Assembly (NCBI RefSeq): GCF_000379825.1
Contig: NZ_KB903815.1
Span: 137,583-201,582 of the forward strand
DNA length: 64,000 bases
DNA from: Longispora albida DSM 44784
GTDB lineage: Bacteria > Actinomycetota > Actinomycetes > Mycobacteriales > Micromonosporaceae
Direction of reading: 5' to 3'
Of the stretch, positions 24,534 through 33,274 are shown in pieces. The notes under the pieces were generated by a model. That model ran no database searches, was not told the DNA's origin, and saw nothing but the letters and a program-made list of their open reading frames with translations. Within the stretch, counting starts at the first letter, position 1. Every line of letters begins with the position of its first letter. The translations under genes and the position numbers were made by a program.

Positions 24534-26010
24534 GCAGGCCGGCGAGTTCCCGTACACCCGGGGCATCGCCGCGGAACCGAAGCCCTGGATCATGGGGCAG
24601 TACGCCGGGTTCGGTACCCCGGCCCAGTCCAACGAGCGGTTCCGGCGTCTGCTCGCCGAGGGCGTGACCGGCTTCTCCGTCGCGCTCGACCTGCCGACGC
24701 AGCTCGGCATCGACTCCGACGATCCGCGCGCGGCCGGCGAGGTCGGCAGGGTGGGCGTCGCGATCGATTCGCTCGCCGACATCGAGATCCTGATGTCCGG
24801 CATCCCCCTGGAGAAGATCAGCCAGGTCAGGACAACCGCCAATTCCATCGGGTACCTGTGGACAGCGCTGTTCACAGCCCTCGCGGAGAACCGTGGCGTC
24901 CATCCGGACGAGTTCGGGCTGTTCATCCAGAACGACGTGCTCAAGGAGTTCATCGCCCGGGGTACCCAGATCTTCCCGCCCGGCCCCTCGCTCAAGCTCG
25001 CCGTCGACACGATCGAGCACTGCGTCCGGCACACGCCCCGCTGGGTACCGCTGGCGATGTCCGGCTACCACATCCGTGAGGCCGGCTCCGACGCCGCGCA
25101 GGAGATCGGCTACACCTTCGCCAACGCCATCGCGTACCTCGACGAGTGCGTCCGCCGTGGACTGTCCGTCGACGCCGTCGCCCCGACCCTGTTCACGTTC
25201 CTGTCCGTCAACATGGACGTGCTGGGCGAGATCGCCAAGCTCCGCGCCGCCCGCCGCGTCTGGGCCACCCTGGTCAGGGAACGCTACGGCACCAAGGATC
25301 CGCGCAGCGAACAGCTCCGCATCTTCGCCTTCACGGCCGGCAGTTCCCTGACAGCCCAGCAGCCGCTCAACAACGTCGTCCGGGCCACGGCCGAGATGAT
25401 CGCGGCGGCGCTCGGCGGCATCCAGACCATGCACGTGTCGGCCTATGACGAGGCGCTCGGCGTGCCGACCGAGGCCGCGGCGACGCTCGCACTGCGTACC
25501 CAGCAGATCGTGGCCTTCGAGACCGGCCTCGGCGACGTGGTCGACCCGCTGGGCGGGGCACCGTACATCGAGGCCCGGACGGACGCGATGGAACGCGAGA
25601 TCCGCGACGTCATGGCAGCGGTCGCCGAGCGGGGCGGGGCGCTGGCGTGCATCGAGTCCGGGTACCTGGTCGGCGAGCTGTCCGAGGCCGCCTACCGCCA
25701 GGCCCAGGCCGTCGAGTCCGGCACCAAACCCGTTGTCGGCGTCAACCTGTACCCGTCAGCGACCGGCTCCCTCGATGTGTTCACAGTGGACCCTTCGGTC
25801 GAGGCCGCACAGGTCACCTCCGTGCGCGCGCTGAAGGCCAAGCGCGGCCCGATCGACGCCGTACTGGCCGACGTCCGGGCAGCAGCCGTTGCCGGCGACA
25901 ACGTCATCCCAGCGTGCACGGCCGCCGTCCGCGCGTACGCCACGATCGGCGAGATCGTCACGGAACTCCGCAAGGTCTACGGCAACTGGCAGGCGACAGG
26001 AATCTTCTGA
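24523..26010 (+). CDS. Methylmalonyl-CoA mutase-like catalytic subunit, no B12 domain
   Basis: 495 residues covering only the TIM-barrel, substrate-binding part of the acyl-CoA mutases. Landmarks are QYAGFGTPAQSNERF, LDLPTQLGIDSDDPRA, IQNDVLKEF and SGYHIREAGSDAAQEI. The methylmalonyl-CoA-specific Tyr and Arg (Y89 and R207 of the Propionibacterium enzyme) align with Y27 and R146 here, and the catalytic Tyr-His pair with Y182-H183. This argues for a dicarboxyl acyl-CoA substrate rather than isobutyryl-CoA (Phe/Gln) or 2-hydroxyisobutyryl-CoA (Ile/Asp). No cobalamin-binding subunit or MeaB chaperone gene is adjacent, so it must be encoded elsewhere. Confidence 0.85.
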   Translation: MAPEQAGEFPYTRGIAAEPKPWIMGQYAGFGTPAQSNERFRRLLAEGVTGFSVALDLPTQLGIDSDDPRAAGEVGRVGVAIDSLADIEILMSGIPLEKISQVRTTANSIGYLWTALFTALAENRGVHPDEFGLFIQNDVLKEFIARGTQIFPPGPSLKLAVDTIEHCVRHTPRWVPLAMSGYHIREAGSDAAQEIGYTFANAIAYLDECVRRGLSVDAVAPTLFTFLSVNMDVLGEIAKLRAARRVWATLVRERYGTKDPRSEQLRIFAFTAGSSLTAQQPLNNVVRATAEMIAAALGGIQTMHVSAYDEALGVPTEAAATLALRTQQIVAFETGLGDVVDPLGGAPYIEARTDAMEREIRDVMAAVAERGGALACIESGYLVGELSEAAYRQAQAVESGTKPVVGVNLYPSATGSLDVFTVDPSVEAAQVTSVRALKAKRGPIDAVLADVRAAAVAGDNVIPACTAAVRAYATIGEIVTELRKVYGNWQATGIF

Positions 26011-26096
26011 CCACAGCCGGGCTGACGCCTCCACAACTGGTCTGACCGTGAAGCGCCGGCAGGCGTCGCACGGGTAACGGCGCCTGGGCACGGGTT

Positions 26097-26181
26097 GGGT
26101 GGGCTGGCCGCGGTTCGCTTCGCGCGGAGGCCCCCTGGGGCCGGGGCGCGAAGGGAACCTGCTGAAGCGGCCAGCCCACCC
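26097..26181. terminator. 85-nt long hairpin between convergent genes
   Basis: Outer arms 26097-26111 and 26167-26181 are a perfect 15-bp inverted repeat (GGGTGGGCTGGCCGC and its complement). Inside, a second stem matches at 13 of 14 positions (GGTTCGCTTCGCGC), and an inner GGCCCC/GGGGCC stem caps it. The whole segment is nearly fully paired. It lies between the mutase (plus) and the protease (minus) and can terminate both. Confidence 0.75.
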
Positions 26182-26191
26182 CACCCCAGGG

Positions 26192-27349
26192 TTACAGCAC
26201 GAGGGACCAGGAGTTGATGCGGCCCGTGTCGTAGGAGGCCACGTCCTGGACGCGGAGCTTCCAGGTGCCGTTGCCGGCCTCGCCCGACAGGTTCGCGGTG
26301 TAGGTGGTCTTCACGTCGGCGGCGCTGTCGTTGCTGTTCGACGCCTTGAGCCGGTACGTGCTGCCGTCCGGGGCGACCAGGTCGACCACGAGGTCACCAC
26401 GGTAGGAGTGCGTGATGTCCACTGTCACCTTCGAGGTGGACGACGCGGCGCGCGAGCAGCCGGAGATCGTGATCGAGCTGGTGACGGCGGCGCCCGCGTC
26501 CGGGATCGACACGGCCTGCCCGTTGTTGCCGGAGCACGTACCCGACGGCGGGGTGGTGGTGCCGCCCGTGTTCTGGCTGATCCACGAGGCGAAGGCCGTC
26601 ACGTCGGTGTAGATGGCGTTGCCGGTACCGCAGGTGGTGTTGTTGTCGCCGCTGCGGCTCGTGGCGCCGACGAGCGCCCAGCCGGAGCCGGAGGAGACCA
26701 GGGCGGGGCCGCCGGAGTCGCCGTAGCAGGCGGTGTTCGTCGTCGTGCCGTAGACGCACAGCTCGTTGCCGGTGTTCATGCCCTGGCAGCTGCTGTCGGA
26801 GATGATCCGGGTGTCGAGCTGCTTGAGCCCGTCGGGTCCCTGGTCACAGCCGCGCTGCGGGCAGGTCTGGCCCCAGCCCAGCAGCCGGACGTTGGTGTTC
26901 GCCGCCGGGGAGGCCGAGGCGATCGTGATCGGGGCTCCCGAGATCGAGCTGGACAGCTTCAGCAGCGCGATGTCGTACTGGGTCTGGTAGCTCGGGTGCC
27001 GGATGATCTGGGAGACGCCGGACAGCTGGCCGCCGGAGGAGCGGCTGTTCGATCCGAACCGGACGCTCACCTGGCTGGGGCTGAGCGGGCCGGACTGGCT
27101 GTACGTGCAGTGCGCGGCGGTCACTGCCCACTGGGAGGACAGCAGGGAGGCGCCGCAGTAGTGCCCGCCGCCGACCTGGATCGAGCCCATGAAGGAGTAA
27201 GTGGTGGTCGCAGACCCGCCACCGACGATGTTGGCGTGGTTGGAGTCCGGGGCCGGGATGGCGTTACCCGCCGTGCCGAGCAGCCCGACGCCGAGGACGG
27301 CTCCAGCGGCGACCGTGACGGCGGCCAGCAGTGTTCGTAGCTTTCGCAA
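26192..27349 (-). CDS. Secreted trypsin-fold serine protease with P-domain
   Basis: 385 residues from a TTG start at 27349, chosen because MRKLRTLLAAVTVAAGAVLGVGLLGTAGNA (residues 1-30) then forms a proper signal peptide. A short propeptide ends before I41-V-G-G. The S1 triad is H80 (VTAAHC), D126 (YDIALL) and S212 (GDSGGP). The S1-pocket residue equivalent to Asp189 of trypsin is Thr206, so Arg/Lys specificity is unlikely. After a Thr/Pro linker (about 261-270), residues 278-385 form a proprotein-convertase P-domain (ITHSYRGDLVVDLVAPDG). Cysteine pairs fit an extracellular enzyme. Confidence 0.85.
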   Translation of the reverse strand: MRKLRTLLAAVTVAAGAVLGVGLLGTAGNAIPAPDSNHANIVGGGSATTTYSFMGSIQVGGGHYCGASLLSSQWAVTAAHCTYSQSGPLSPSQVSVRFGSNSRSSGGQLSGVSQIIRHPSYQTQYDIALLKLSSSISGAPITIASASPAANTNVRLLGWGQTCPQRGCDQGPDGLKQLDTRIISDSSCQGMNTGNELCVYGTTTNTACYGDSGGPALVSSGSGWALVGATSRSGDNNTTCGTGNAIYTDVTAFASWISQNTGGTTTPPSGTCSGNNGQAVSIPDAGAAVTSSITISGCSRAASSTSKVTVDITHSYRGDLVVDLVAPDGSTYRLKASNSNDSAADVKTTYTANLSGEAGNGTWKLRVQDVASYDTGRINSWSLVL

Positions 27350-27539
27350 CGTGAGGGGTCCCTTCGCGATCCGCGCCTCACCGTTGAGGCAGCGGGACCG
27401 CGACCGTAACCACCCGAATGGCGCGGTTACGACAGGGAAAACCCTTGCGCAGACCCTATAACAGGTCCAGTTAAGACAGTCTTTACCCGTATTTATGTGT
27501 GGCAAAAGGTGGACTTAGGACTGGGATGGAAACGCGGGC

Positions 27540-28244
27540 TCAGACGCTGGCGACCGCGAACACCGACTGCCCGAACGGCGAGCGCACCCGGTCGAGCATC
27601 CTCGCCACCGGCACGATCCCCCGGTCGTACAGCCGCAGGGCCGGCCCGTTGCGCGGGATCATCCGGAGGGCCTTCGCGCTCAGGTACCAGGTCAGCAGCC
27701 CCAGCGGGTTCACATACCTGACGATCTCCGGGGTGAGGCCCGCGCCGGTCATCGCGGCCAGCATCGTCCTCCTCGTGTACCGGCGCTGGTGCCCGATCAT
27801 CCGGTCGAAGCGGCTCATCGCGGACGGGAAGGCCGGCACCAGGGCGACGATCTTCCCTCCGGGCTGGACGAAGGAGGCCATGTTCCGCAGCGCGGCCACG
27901 TCGTCGGGGATGTGCTCAAGGACGTTCAGCGAGACGACCGAGCTGTGCACCGGCCCCGGCCCCTCCCCCGGAAGCTGGAGGAAACGGGCACTCACCACCG
28001 GATGGCCCGCGTACCGGGTGCTCAGGTGCTCGTATCGAGCGCGGTCAGCCTCCGACACCGTCAGGCGTGGAAGATGCTCGATCCACTCCGCCGCGTAGTC
28101 GCCCAGTCCCGAGCCGATCTCCAGTGGGTGCTCGCCCAGGTGGGGCAGTGCCAGGCCCGCCAGCCAGCGGCGATAGTTGCGGGCGTCGCTCAGGTCCTCC
28201 AGTACCTCCGACTGGAGGCCTGTGTCTCCCGTCACAGCCGTCAC
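27540..28244 (-). CDS. Class I SAM-dependent methyltransferase
   Basis: 234 residues from the GTG at 28244; an upstream GTG at 28271 would add nine. SAM-binding motif I is PLEIGSGLGDYAAEW. The acidic residue after strand 2 is in TVSEADRARYE, and VVSLNVLEHIPDD is motif IV. PAFPSAMSRFDRMIGHQRRY and PFGQSVFAVAS are typical of actinobacterial methyltransferases encoded next to GT2 glycosyltransferases. It lies divergent to such a gene here. A role in modifying a lipid-linked glycan or a cell-surface polymer is inferred from this pairing. Confidence 0.8.
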   Translation of the reverse strand: MTAVTGDTGLQSEVLEDLSDARNYRRWLAGLALPHLGEHPLEIGSGLGDYAAEWIEHLPRLTVSEADRARYEHLSTRYAGHPVVSARFLQLPGEGPGPVHSSVVSLNVLEHIPDDVAALRNMASFVQPGGKIVALVPAFPSAMSRFDRMIGHQRRYTRRTMLAAMTGAGLTPEIVRYVNPLGLLTWYLSAKALRMIPRNGPALRLYDRGIVPVARMLDRVRSPFGQSVFAVASV

Positions 28245-28372
28245 CCGCAGAAGTTTGGCAACTTTTCCCACGGTGTCAAGCGTCCGTAACCCCCCTAAGT
28301 TCGTTAACCTGCCAGAACCCGGCCAAAGAAATGCTGGGGGTGCCGTACCCGACGATCTTCGTGGAGCAGGCC

Positions 28373-29068
28373 GTGAAGCTGTCCATCCTCATGCCCGTCT
28401 ACAACGAGGAAGCCCGGGTCGCCGCGGCCGTCAAGCAGGCGCTGGATGTCAGCTACCCGTGCGAGATCGAGCTGGTGATCGTCGACGACGGCAGCAGGGA
28501 CCGCACGGTGGAGATCCTCACCGCGATCGACGACCCGCAGGTCAAGGTGTTCCGGCACGAGCGCAACCAGGGCAAGGGCGCGGCGATCGCCACGGCGGCC
28601 CGGAGCGCGACCGGCGACTACATGGTGATCCTGGACGCCGACCTGGAGTACGACCCGCAGGACATCCCGAAGCTGCTCCAGCCCGTGATCGACGGCTACA
28701 GCGAGGTCGTCTACGGCAACCGGAGCTTCGGCGGGCACAGCTCGTACTCCTTCTGGTACGTGATGGGGAACAAGGGCGTCACGCTCGCGGCCAACGTGCT
28801 GTTCAACAGCTACATCGGCGACCTGGAGACCTGCTACAAGCTGATGCCGGTCGCGCTGTACCGCTCGCTGAACATCCGGTCCCGTGGCTTCGGCATGGAG
28901 GCCGAGGTGACCGGCAAGCTGCTCCGCCGGGGCGTCCGCCCGTACGAGGTACCGATCTCCTACCGGGCGCGGTCCCGCGAGGAGGGCAAGAAGATCACGT
29001 GGAAGGACGGCGTCGAGGCGCTGTGGATCCTCGGCAAGGAGCGGATCCGCCGCAAGCCGGGCAGCTAG
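28373..29068 (+). CDS. Family 2 glycosyltransferase (polyprenyl-phosphate type)
   Basis: 231 residues from the GTG at 28373, behind GGAG with 6-nt spacing. An ATG at 28331 would add 14 residues. The GT-A fold shows LSILMPVYNEEARV, VIVDDGSRDRT, HERNQGKGAAIATA and the metal-binding D-A-D in VILDADLEYDPQD. It lacks C-terminal membrane helices, so it resembles DPM1-like enzymes that charge polyprenyl phosphate or short glycan-lipid glycosyltransferases. It is divergent from the methyltransferase with a 128-nt shared promoter region. Confidence 0.85.
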   Translation: MKLSILMPVYNEEARVAAAVKQALDVSYPCEIELVIVDDGSRDRTVEILTAIDDPQVKVFRHERNQGKGAAIATAARSATGDYMVILDADLEYDPQDIPKLLQPVIDGYSEVVYGNRSFGGHSSYSFWYVMGNKGVTLAANVLFNSYIGDLETCYKLMPVALYRSLNIRSRGFGMEAEVTGKLLRRGVRPYEVPISYRARSREEGKKITWKDGVEALWILGKERIRRKPGS

Positions 29069-29239
29069 CCAGGTACCACATCGGGGTCCAGCGGGGATTG
29101 TCCCTTCTGGACCCTAATCGTCTTCGCGTCACCGGCCTGTAATCAGTTCCCGTCAACCTTTCAATGATCTTGCCGCGTCCTCTTCCTTGGAGGCACCCAC
29201 CCACACCGACCGGGTGCACCCAAGGAGGTGTCACCCGGC

Positions 29240-30202
29240 ATGCGCAAACCCCTCGTGCTTCTCGCGCTGCTCGCGTTGCTGCTGTCCGGCTGCGGCGGCC
29301 CGTCCGCGGCCCAGCACACCCCACCGGGCCAGCCCGGCGGAACCGCCCCGCTGCCTGCCCCCACCCAGGGCGTGGTGCCTGCGCCGATGCCGGTACCTCC
29401 GGCCGAGCCCACCAAGCCGCCAGCTGTCACCATCAACGGCTGCCCGGTGAAGGACGGCTGGGACTGCAACTGGCCGGCCAGGTTCGCCGCCGCGCAGGCC
29501 ATTGTGGACGGCAAGTCGGGTGCGCTGGCCATCGTGCTCCGCGACCGGAAGACCGGTGCCGTCTGGCGTACCGGCGACACGAACACGAAGATGTGGACTG
29601 GTTCGACCATCAAGCTGGCGATGGCCACCCACATCCTGGAAAGCGACAGGGAGCTGTCCACCGCGCAGAGCAAGGACATGAGGGACATGCTCTCCTGGTC
29701 GTCGGACGCCGCAGCCGACCGGCTCTGGGCGCAGTTCGGCAAGCACACCATGCTCGGTGCCTTCCGGGAGCGCTACGGCATGTCCGGGCTGACGATGGCC
29801 GGGTCGAACAACGACTGGGGCGCGCTGGCCTGCCGGGCCGACGACCTGTCGAACCTGATGTCCTACATCCTCGACAAGCTCAACCTCAACGACCGGTCGT
29901 ACCTGACCAACGCGATGCGCAAGGTGAGCGACGTCCAGCACTGGGGCGTGTGGTCGGCCGGTGCCGACCTGAACCCCGGCAACAAGAACGGCTGGCTGGA
30001 GAACTTCCACAGCGGGCAGTCGCACTGGTGCACGAGCACGGTCGGGTTCGCCGGGCCGGACGAACGGTACACCTTGTCCATCATGTACCAGATGTCGCCG
30101 GAACGTGACTCGCTCGACCTCGGTGCCCGTACCCTGAGCGACATCACGGCCAAGGTGTTCGGCGTGACCAACCCGCCGAAGCCCACGATCCGCCCGACCT
30201 GA
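29240..30202 (+). CDS. Lipoprotein serine hydrolase, beta-lactamase fold
   Basis: 320 residues. A lipoprotein signal (LALLLSGC, lipidated Cys18) is followed by a Pro-rich linker (about 20-62). The beta-lactamase/DD-peptidase-like domain has S122-T-I-K125 (S-x-x-K), SSD at 154-156 in the place of the SDN motif, and KNG near residue 250 in the place of KTG. The changed second and third motifs suggest a penicillin-recognising relative rather than an active class A beta-lactamase. The ATG lies 11 nt after AGGAGG. It would act at the outer face of the membrane on peptidoglycan. Confidence 0.75.
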   Translation: MRKPLVLLALLALLLSGCGGPSAAQHTPPGQPGGTAPLPAPTQGVVPAPMPVPPAEPTKPPAVTINGCPVKDGWDCNWPARFAAAQAIVDGKSGALAIVLRDRKTGAVWRTGDTNTKMWTGSTIKLAMATHILESDRELSTAQSKDMRDMLSWSSDAAADRLWAQFGKHTMLGAFRERYGMSGLTMAGSNNDWGALACRADDLSNLMSYILDKLNLNDRSYLTNAMRKVSDVQHWGVWSAGADLNPGNKNGWLENFHSGQSHWCTSTVGFAGPDERYTLSIMYQMSPERDSLDLGARTLSDITAKVFGVTNPPKPTIRPT

Positions 30203-30219
30203 GAATCGCCAGCACTCGG

Positions 30220-30225
30220 TACCCT
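30220..30225 (+). promoter_or_regulatory. -10 element (TACCCT) of a leaderless transcript
   Basis: TACCCT ends 7 nt before the ATG at 30233. Confidence 0.45.
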
Positions 30226-30232
30226 CTGAGGC

Positions 30233-30847
30233 ATGGACACGCCGATCACCGACATCGACCGTCAGCAGCGGGCGGAACTGCTCCACAAGGCCGTGGGCGA
30301 CGGCCGGATCAACCTGGAGGAGTTCAGCGTCAGGGTCGGCGCGGTCTGGGCGGCCGAGAGCGCGGTCGAGCTCCAGCAGTCGACGGAAGGCGTGCCGATG
30401 GCCGACGTGCAGATCGTCGGCCAGTCCAGCGCGGCCGTCCAGCCCCGGATCGTGAACTTCATGGGCGACACCAAGCGCAGTGGCCGCTGGCTCATGCCCG
30501 GGGTGCTCCGCACGATCAACATCATGGGCGACACGAAGCTCGACCTGCGCGACGCGGTGGCCAGCCCCGAGGTGTTCGCCGGCGGCGTCGTCGAGATCGA
30601 GGGCTGGTCGCTGATGGGCGACGTGAAGATCGTGGTGCCGGAGGGCGTCGAGGTCGAGGTGCACGGCTGGGTGCTGATGGGCGACCGGGAGGTCCGGCTG
30701 GCCGCCGTCCCGAGGATCGCCGGCACACCGCTGGTCCGGGTGAAGGTGCACGCGCTGATGGGCGATGTCGAGGTGCGCAGCGCCCCGCCCGGCGAACTCC
30801 GTAAGGAACTGCCCGGCTGGGTGCGCGCGCTCATGGGCCGCCAGTAA
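30233..30847 (+). CDS. DUF1707 plus LiaF-like repeat protein
   Basis: 204 residues. Residues 8-60 are a DUF1707 (SHOCT-like) domain: DRQQRAELLHKAVGDGRINLEEFSVRV. The rest carries five MGD motifs (FMGDTK, IMGDTK, LMGDVK, LMGDRE, LMGDVE) spaced 22-36 residues apart, the pattern of the C-terminal cell-wall-active-antibiotics-response (LiaF-type) domain, which folds as a right-handed beta helix. No membrane helix is present, unlike many DUF1707 proteins. It may sense or scaffold at the envelope, but no two-component system is adjacent. Confidence 0.75.
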   Translation: MDTPITDIDRQQRAELLHKAVGDGRINLEEFSVRVGAVWAAESAVELQQSTEGVPMADVQIVGQSSAAVQPRIVNFMGDTKRSGRWLMPGVLRTINIMGDTKLDLRDAVASPEVFAGGVVEIEGWSLMGDVKIVVPEGVEVEVHGWVLMGDREVRLAAVPRIAGTPLVRVKVHALMGDVEVRSAPPGELRKELPGWVRALMGRQ

Positions 30848-30889
30848 CCGGGTAGTTCCGGGCCACCCGCAGGTGAATAGCGGGGAAAC

Positions 30890-31597
30890 TCAGCGAAAAG
30901 TAATCCCCTGTGGACGCTGGAGAGCCGTCCACAATCGGGTCGCCTCGGCATCGCGGCCGATCGTGCCCTCACATTTCGCATGGTAAGTTTCCAGAAATCC
31001 GCGAATAACGCCCGGGTCGATGGTGTCCGGTGCGACACCGTCGAATTGCGGATGGGCGTGCAGGACGAGCAGGAGCAGATCGCGTACCCGCTCGCCGCGC
31101 GCCCCCAGCCCCGGCTGGTAATAGGGAAGATCCAGTACCCGCGCGCCACGCCGCTGGTAGAAACGCAGCCGGGCCTCCGGGTCGCCGTAAGCCTCGCCGG
31201 AGCCGTCCTCGCCGCCGGCCGTCTCCCGCCGCTCCCGCTGGTGGCGGGCCGGGTCGGCGACCTCGGCCAGGATCAGGCAGGGGTCGTGCTCGGCCCGCCA
31301 GGCGGCCAGGGCTGCGCACAGGAGCGGCCCGCCGATCCCGCCGCCCCGGTTACCTGGCCGGACGGCCATCCAGGCCAGCAGCATCACGCGGGACGGGGCA
31401 TCCCATTCCCCGATCGCCCCGGCGAGCACCTGCCCGTCGTCGGCGACCGAGAGCCAGATGCTCCCGGAATCGGATCTCGCGAGGCTTTCGAGACTGGAGA
31501 CTCCGCCGAGTACTGCGGCCGGGAATGAGGGCTCCAGGATTTCGTGGTACAGCTCGTACAGTTCAGGCCCGGTACCCGAAAGTTGTGTCAGCCGCAT
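30890..31597 (-). CDS. GNAT-like N-acetyltransferase
   Basis: 235 residues from the ATG at 31597. The acetyl-CoA loop is AVRPGNRGGGIGGPLLCAAL, a variant of the R/Q-x-x-G-x-G/A signature, followed by ILAEVADP and RFYQRRGARVLDLPYYQPGL. An Arg/Glu-rich insertion (about residues 133-150, RHQRERRETAGGEDGSGEA) interrupts the fold. The long C-terminal tail (about 185-235) does not belong to the canonical domain. Substrate unknown. Confidence 0.65.
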   Translation of the reverse strand: MRLTQLSGTGPELYELYHEILEPSFPAAVLGGVSSLESLARSDSGSIWLSVADDGQVLAGAIGEWDAPSRVMLLAWMAVRPGNRGGGIGGPLLCAALAAWRAEHDPCLILAEVADPARHQRERRETAGGEDGSGEAYGDPEARLRFYQRRGARVLDLPYYQPGLGARGERVRDLLLLVLHAHPQFDGVAPDTIDPGVIRGFLETYHAKCEGTIGRDAEATRLWTALQRPQGITFR

Positions 31598-31717
31598 GCA
31601 GCAGAGTCTAGCGAAAGACACGTTCCTCTATAGACATACTGCGATTGGTTTCGTGGCTGCCCGATCGGTTCGCCCGGCTACGGAAATTGCTTATGAAACA
31701 GCCGGAACCGAGCGAAT

Positions 31718-32596
31718 TCATGAGTTCACCCGCTGGGCCGTGAAAGCGTCCAGCGAGGCCCGGATGCCCTCGGCCGTCAGCCCGTGCAGCCGGTCGTGGT
31801 CGGCGGGCGTGCCGTACCTGCGGAGTTCCTCACGGCCGACGCCGAGCGACAGCAGCCGGTGGGGCCGGTCGGACAGCGCCGCGCTGACGAGGTGCGCCGA
31901 GGTACCGGCCAGGTACGGCTCGACGAGCACCACCTCGTTCGTGTACGCCAGCTCCCGGAGCGCCTCGGTGTCCAGCGGGCGGGCAGTCGCCGCGTACGCG
32001 ACCGAGACGTCGAGCCCGGCCGTCGCCTCCAGTACCCGGTCGAGCATCGGCCCGACGGCGACGACGAGCGGCCCGCCCCACCCGGACTTCACCAGGTGCA
32101 GCCCGGCCGGGTGCGCCTCGCGGTTTTCCTGGGTCGACAGCCGGATGTAGACCTGGTCGTCGCTGGCGACGGCGGCGCGGAGCAGCGCGGGTACCTCGTC
32201 GCGGTGGCCGGGGACGTGGACCGTCCAGCCGGGGATGCTGTCGAGCAGCGTCACGTCGCGCGGGGACATGTGGGTGAACCCGCCTTCTGTCCAGTCGTAC
32301 GACGCGCCGACGCTGACCAGTACTCCCGTTACGCCCTGGTGGCCGAAGTCGAGCTTGACCTGCTCGAACGCCCGCTCCACCAGGAAAGGCGCGTAGGTGT
32401 GCACGACCGGGCGGAGCCCGGTGAGCGCCAGCCCGCCTGCCACGCCGACCATGAGCTGTTCCCTGATCCCGACGTTGATCAGGCGGTCACTGTGGACGTG
32501 GCCGAAGGCTCCGGCGGAGATGTCCGCGAGGACCAGGGCCGACAGCGGGTCCTCGTCGAGGATCTCGGTCATCGTCTTGACGAACGCTTCACGCAT
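31718..32596 (-). CDS. Transketolase-like C-terminal subunit
   Basis: 292 residues with the pyrimidine-binding and C-terminal domains: INVGIREQLMVGVAGGLALTGLRPVVHTYAPFLVERAFEQV (landmarks GIREQ, the catalytic Glu, and YAPFLVERAF) and SYDWTEGGFTHMSPRDVTLLDSIPG. It pairs with the N-terminal subunit encoded immediately upstream, with an 8-nt overlap of the two frames. Together they form a two-chain thiamine-diphosphate enzyme of the transketolase/DXS superfamily. Split transketolases act in pentose phosphate or in specialised sugar pathways, and the exact substrate is not clear. Confidence 0.85.
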   Translation of the reverse strand: MREAFVKTMTEILDEDPLSALVLADISAGAFGHVHSDRLINVGIREQLMVGVAGGLALTGLRPVVHTYAPFLVERAFEQVKLDFGHQGVTGVLVSVGASYDWTEGGFTHMSPRDVTLLDSIPGWTVHVPGHRDEVPALLRAAVASDDQVYIRLSTQENREAHPAGLHLVKSGWGGPLVVAVGPMLDRVLEATAGLDVSVAYAATARPLDTEALRELAYTNEVVLVEPYLAGTSAHLVSAALSDRPHRLLSLGVGREELRRYGTPADHDRLHGLTAEGIRASLDAFTAQRVNS

Positions 32597-33257
32597 TTTT
32601 GGGCTCCACGATGGCTGTGACCGCGTGCGGTCGCCTGCTGAGGGGGGTGAGTGCCGCCTCGATCGCGTCGAGGTCGCGGCCGTTGACTGTGGACGTGGTC
32701 CAGCCGTTCACGGCGAACCGGGAGGCGATCCCGCCAGCCCAGCCGTGGCTCGCCGACTGGTTGTCGATGACGATGACGGTCAGGTTGTCCAGCCCGACGG
32801 CCCCAGCGAAGGCGATGGCCTCGTGGTTGGAACCCTCGTCGAGTTCCGCGTCGCCGAGCAGGACGTAGACCCGCGGTTCGAGGCGGCCCTGGGCCTTGAG
32901 CCCGAGCGCGGTACCGATCGCCAGCGGCAGCCCGTGCCCGAGCGAGCCGGCCGACATCTCGGCCCCCGGCACGAGTACCCGGTCGGGGTGGTGGCCGAGG
33001 GGGCTGTCCACGGTCGCCGCTGTGTCGAGCCATTCGGCGGGGATGAAGCCCTTGGCGGCCAGTACCGAGTAGAAAAGCGCTGGTCCGTGGCCCTTGGAGA
33101 GAAAGAACCGGTCTCGGTCAGGATCGTCGGGGTTGTCTGGATCGATGTGCAGGACCCGGTCGTACAACGTCCAGAGCACCTCCATTGTGGAGGTCGCGCT
33201 GGGCAGGTGTTTGTCGTCACCTGTGAAGCGGCGGCGGAGTTCGAGGAGGCTGTCCAT
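32589..33257 (-). CDS. Transketolase-like N-terminal (ThDP-binding) subunit
   Basis: 222 residues from the ATG at 33257. The pyrophosphate-binding side shows FLSKGHGPALFYSVLAAKGF, SAGSLGHGLPLAIGTALG and the thiamine-diphosphate motif GDAELDEGSNHEAIAFAGAVGLDNLTVIVIDNQ (landmarks GDAELDEG and VIDNQ). It is the first gene of a two-gene unit with the C-terminal subunit. The upstream intergenic region, only 49 nt to soxR, holds a SoxR-type palindrome, so redox control of this sugar enzyme is likely. Confidence 0.85.
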   Translation of the reverse strand: MDSLLELRRRFTGDDKHLPSATSTMEVLWTLYDRVLHIDPDNPDDPDRDRFFLSKGHGPALFYSVLAAKGFIPAEWLDTAATVDSPLGHHPDRVLVPGAEMSAGSLGHGLPLAIGTALGLKAQGRLEPRVYVLLGDAELDEGSNHEAIAFAGAVGLDNLTVIVIDNQSASHGWAGGIASRFAVNGWTTSTVNGRDLDAIEAALTPLSRRPHAVTAIVEPKNA

Positions 33258-33274
33258 GCGGATACACTGCGCTC

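Noticed and set aside
29069..29239. Possible riboswitch before the lipoprotein gene.
   Set aside because: The region has a good ribosome binding site but no match to the c-di-AMP or other riboswitch consensus that I could recognise.
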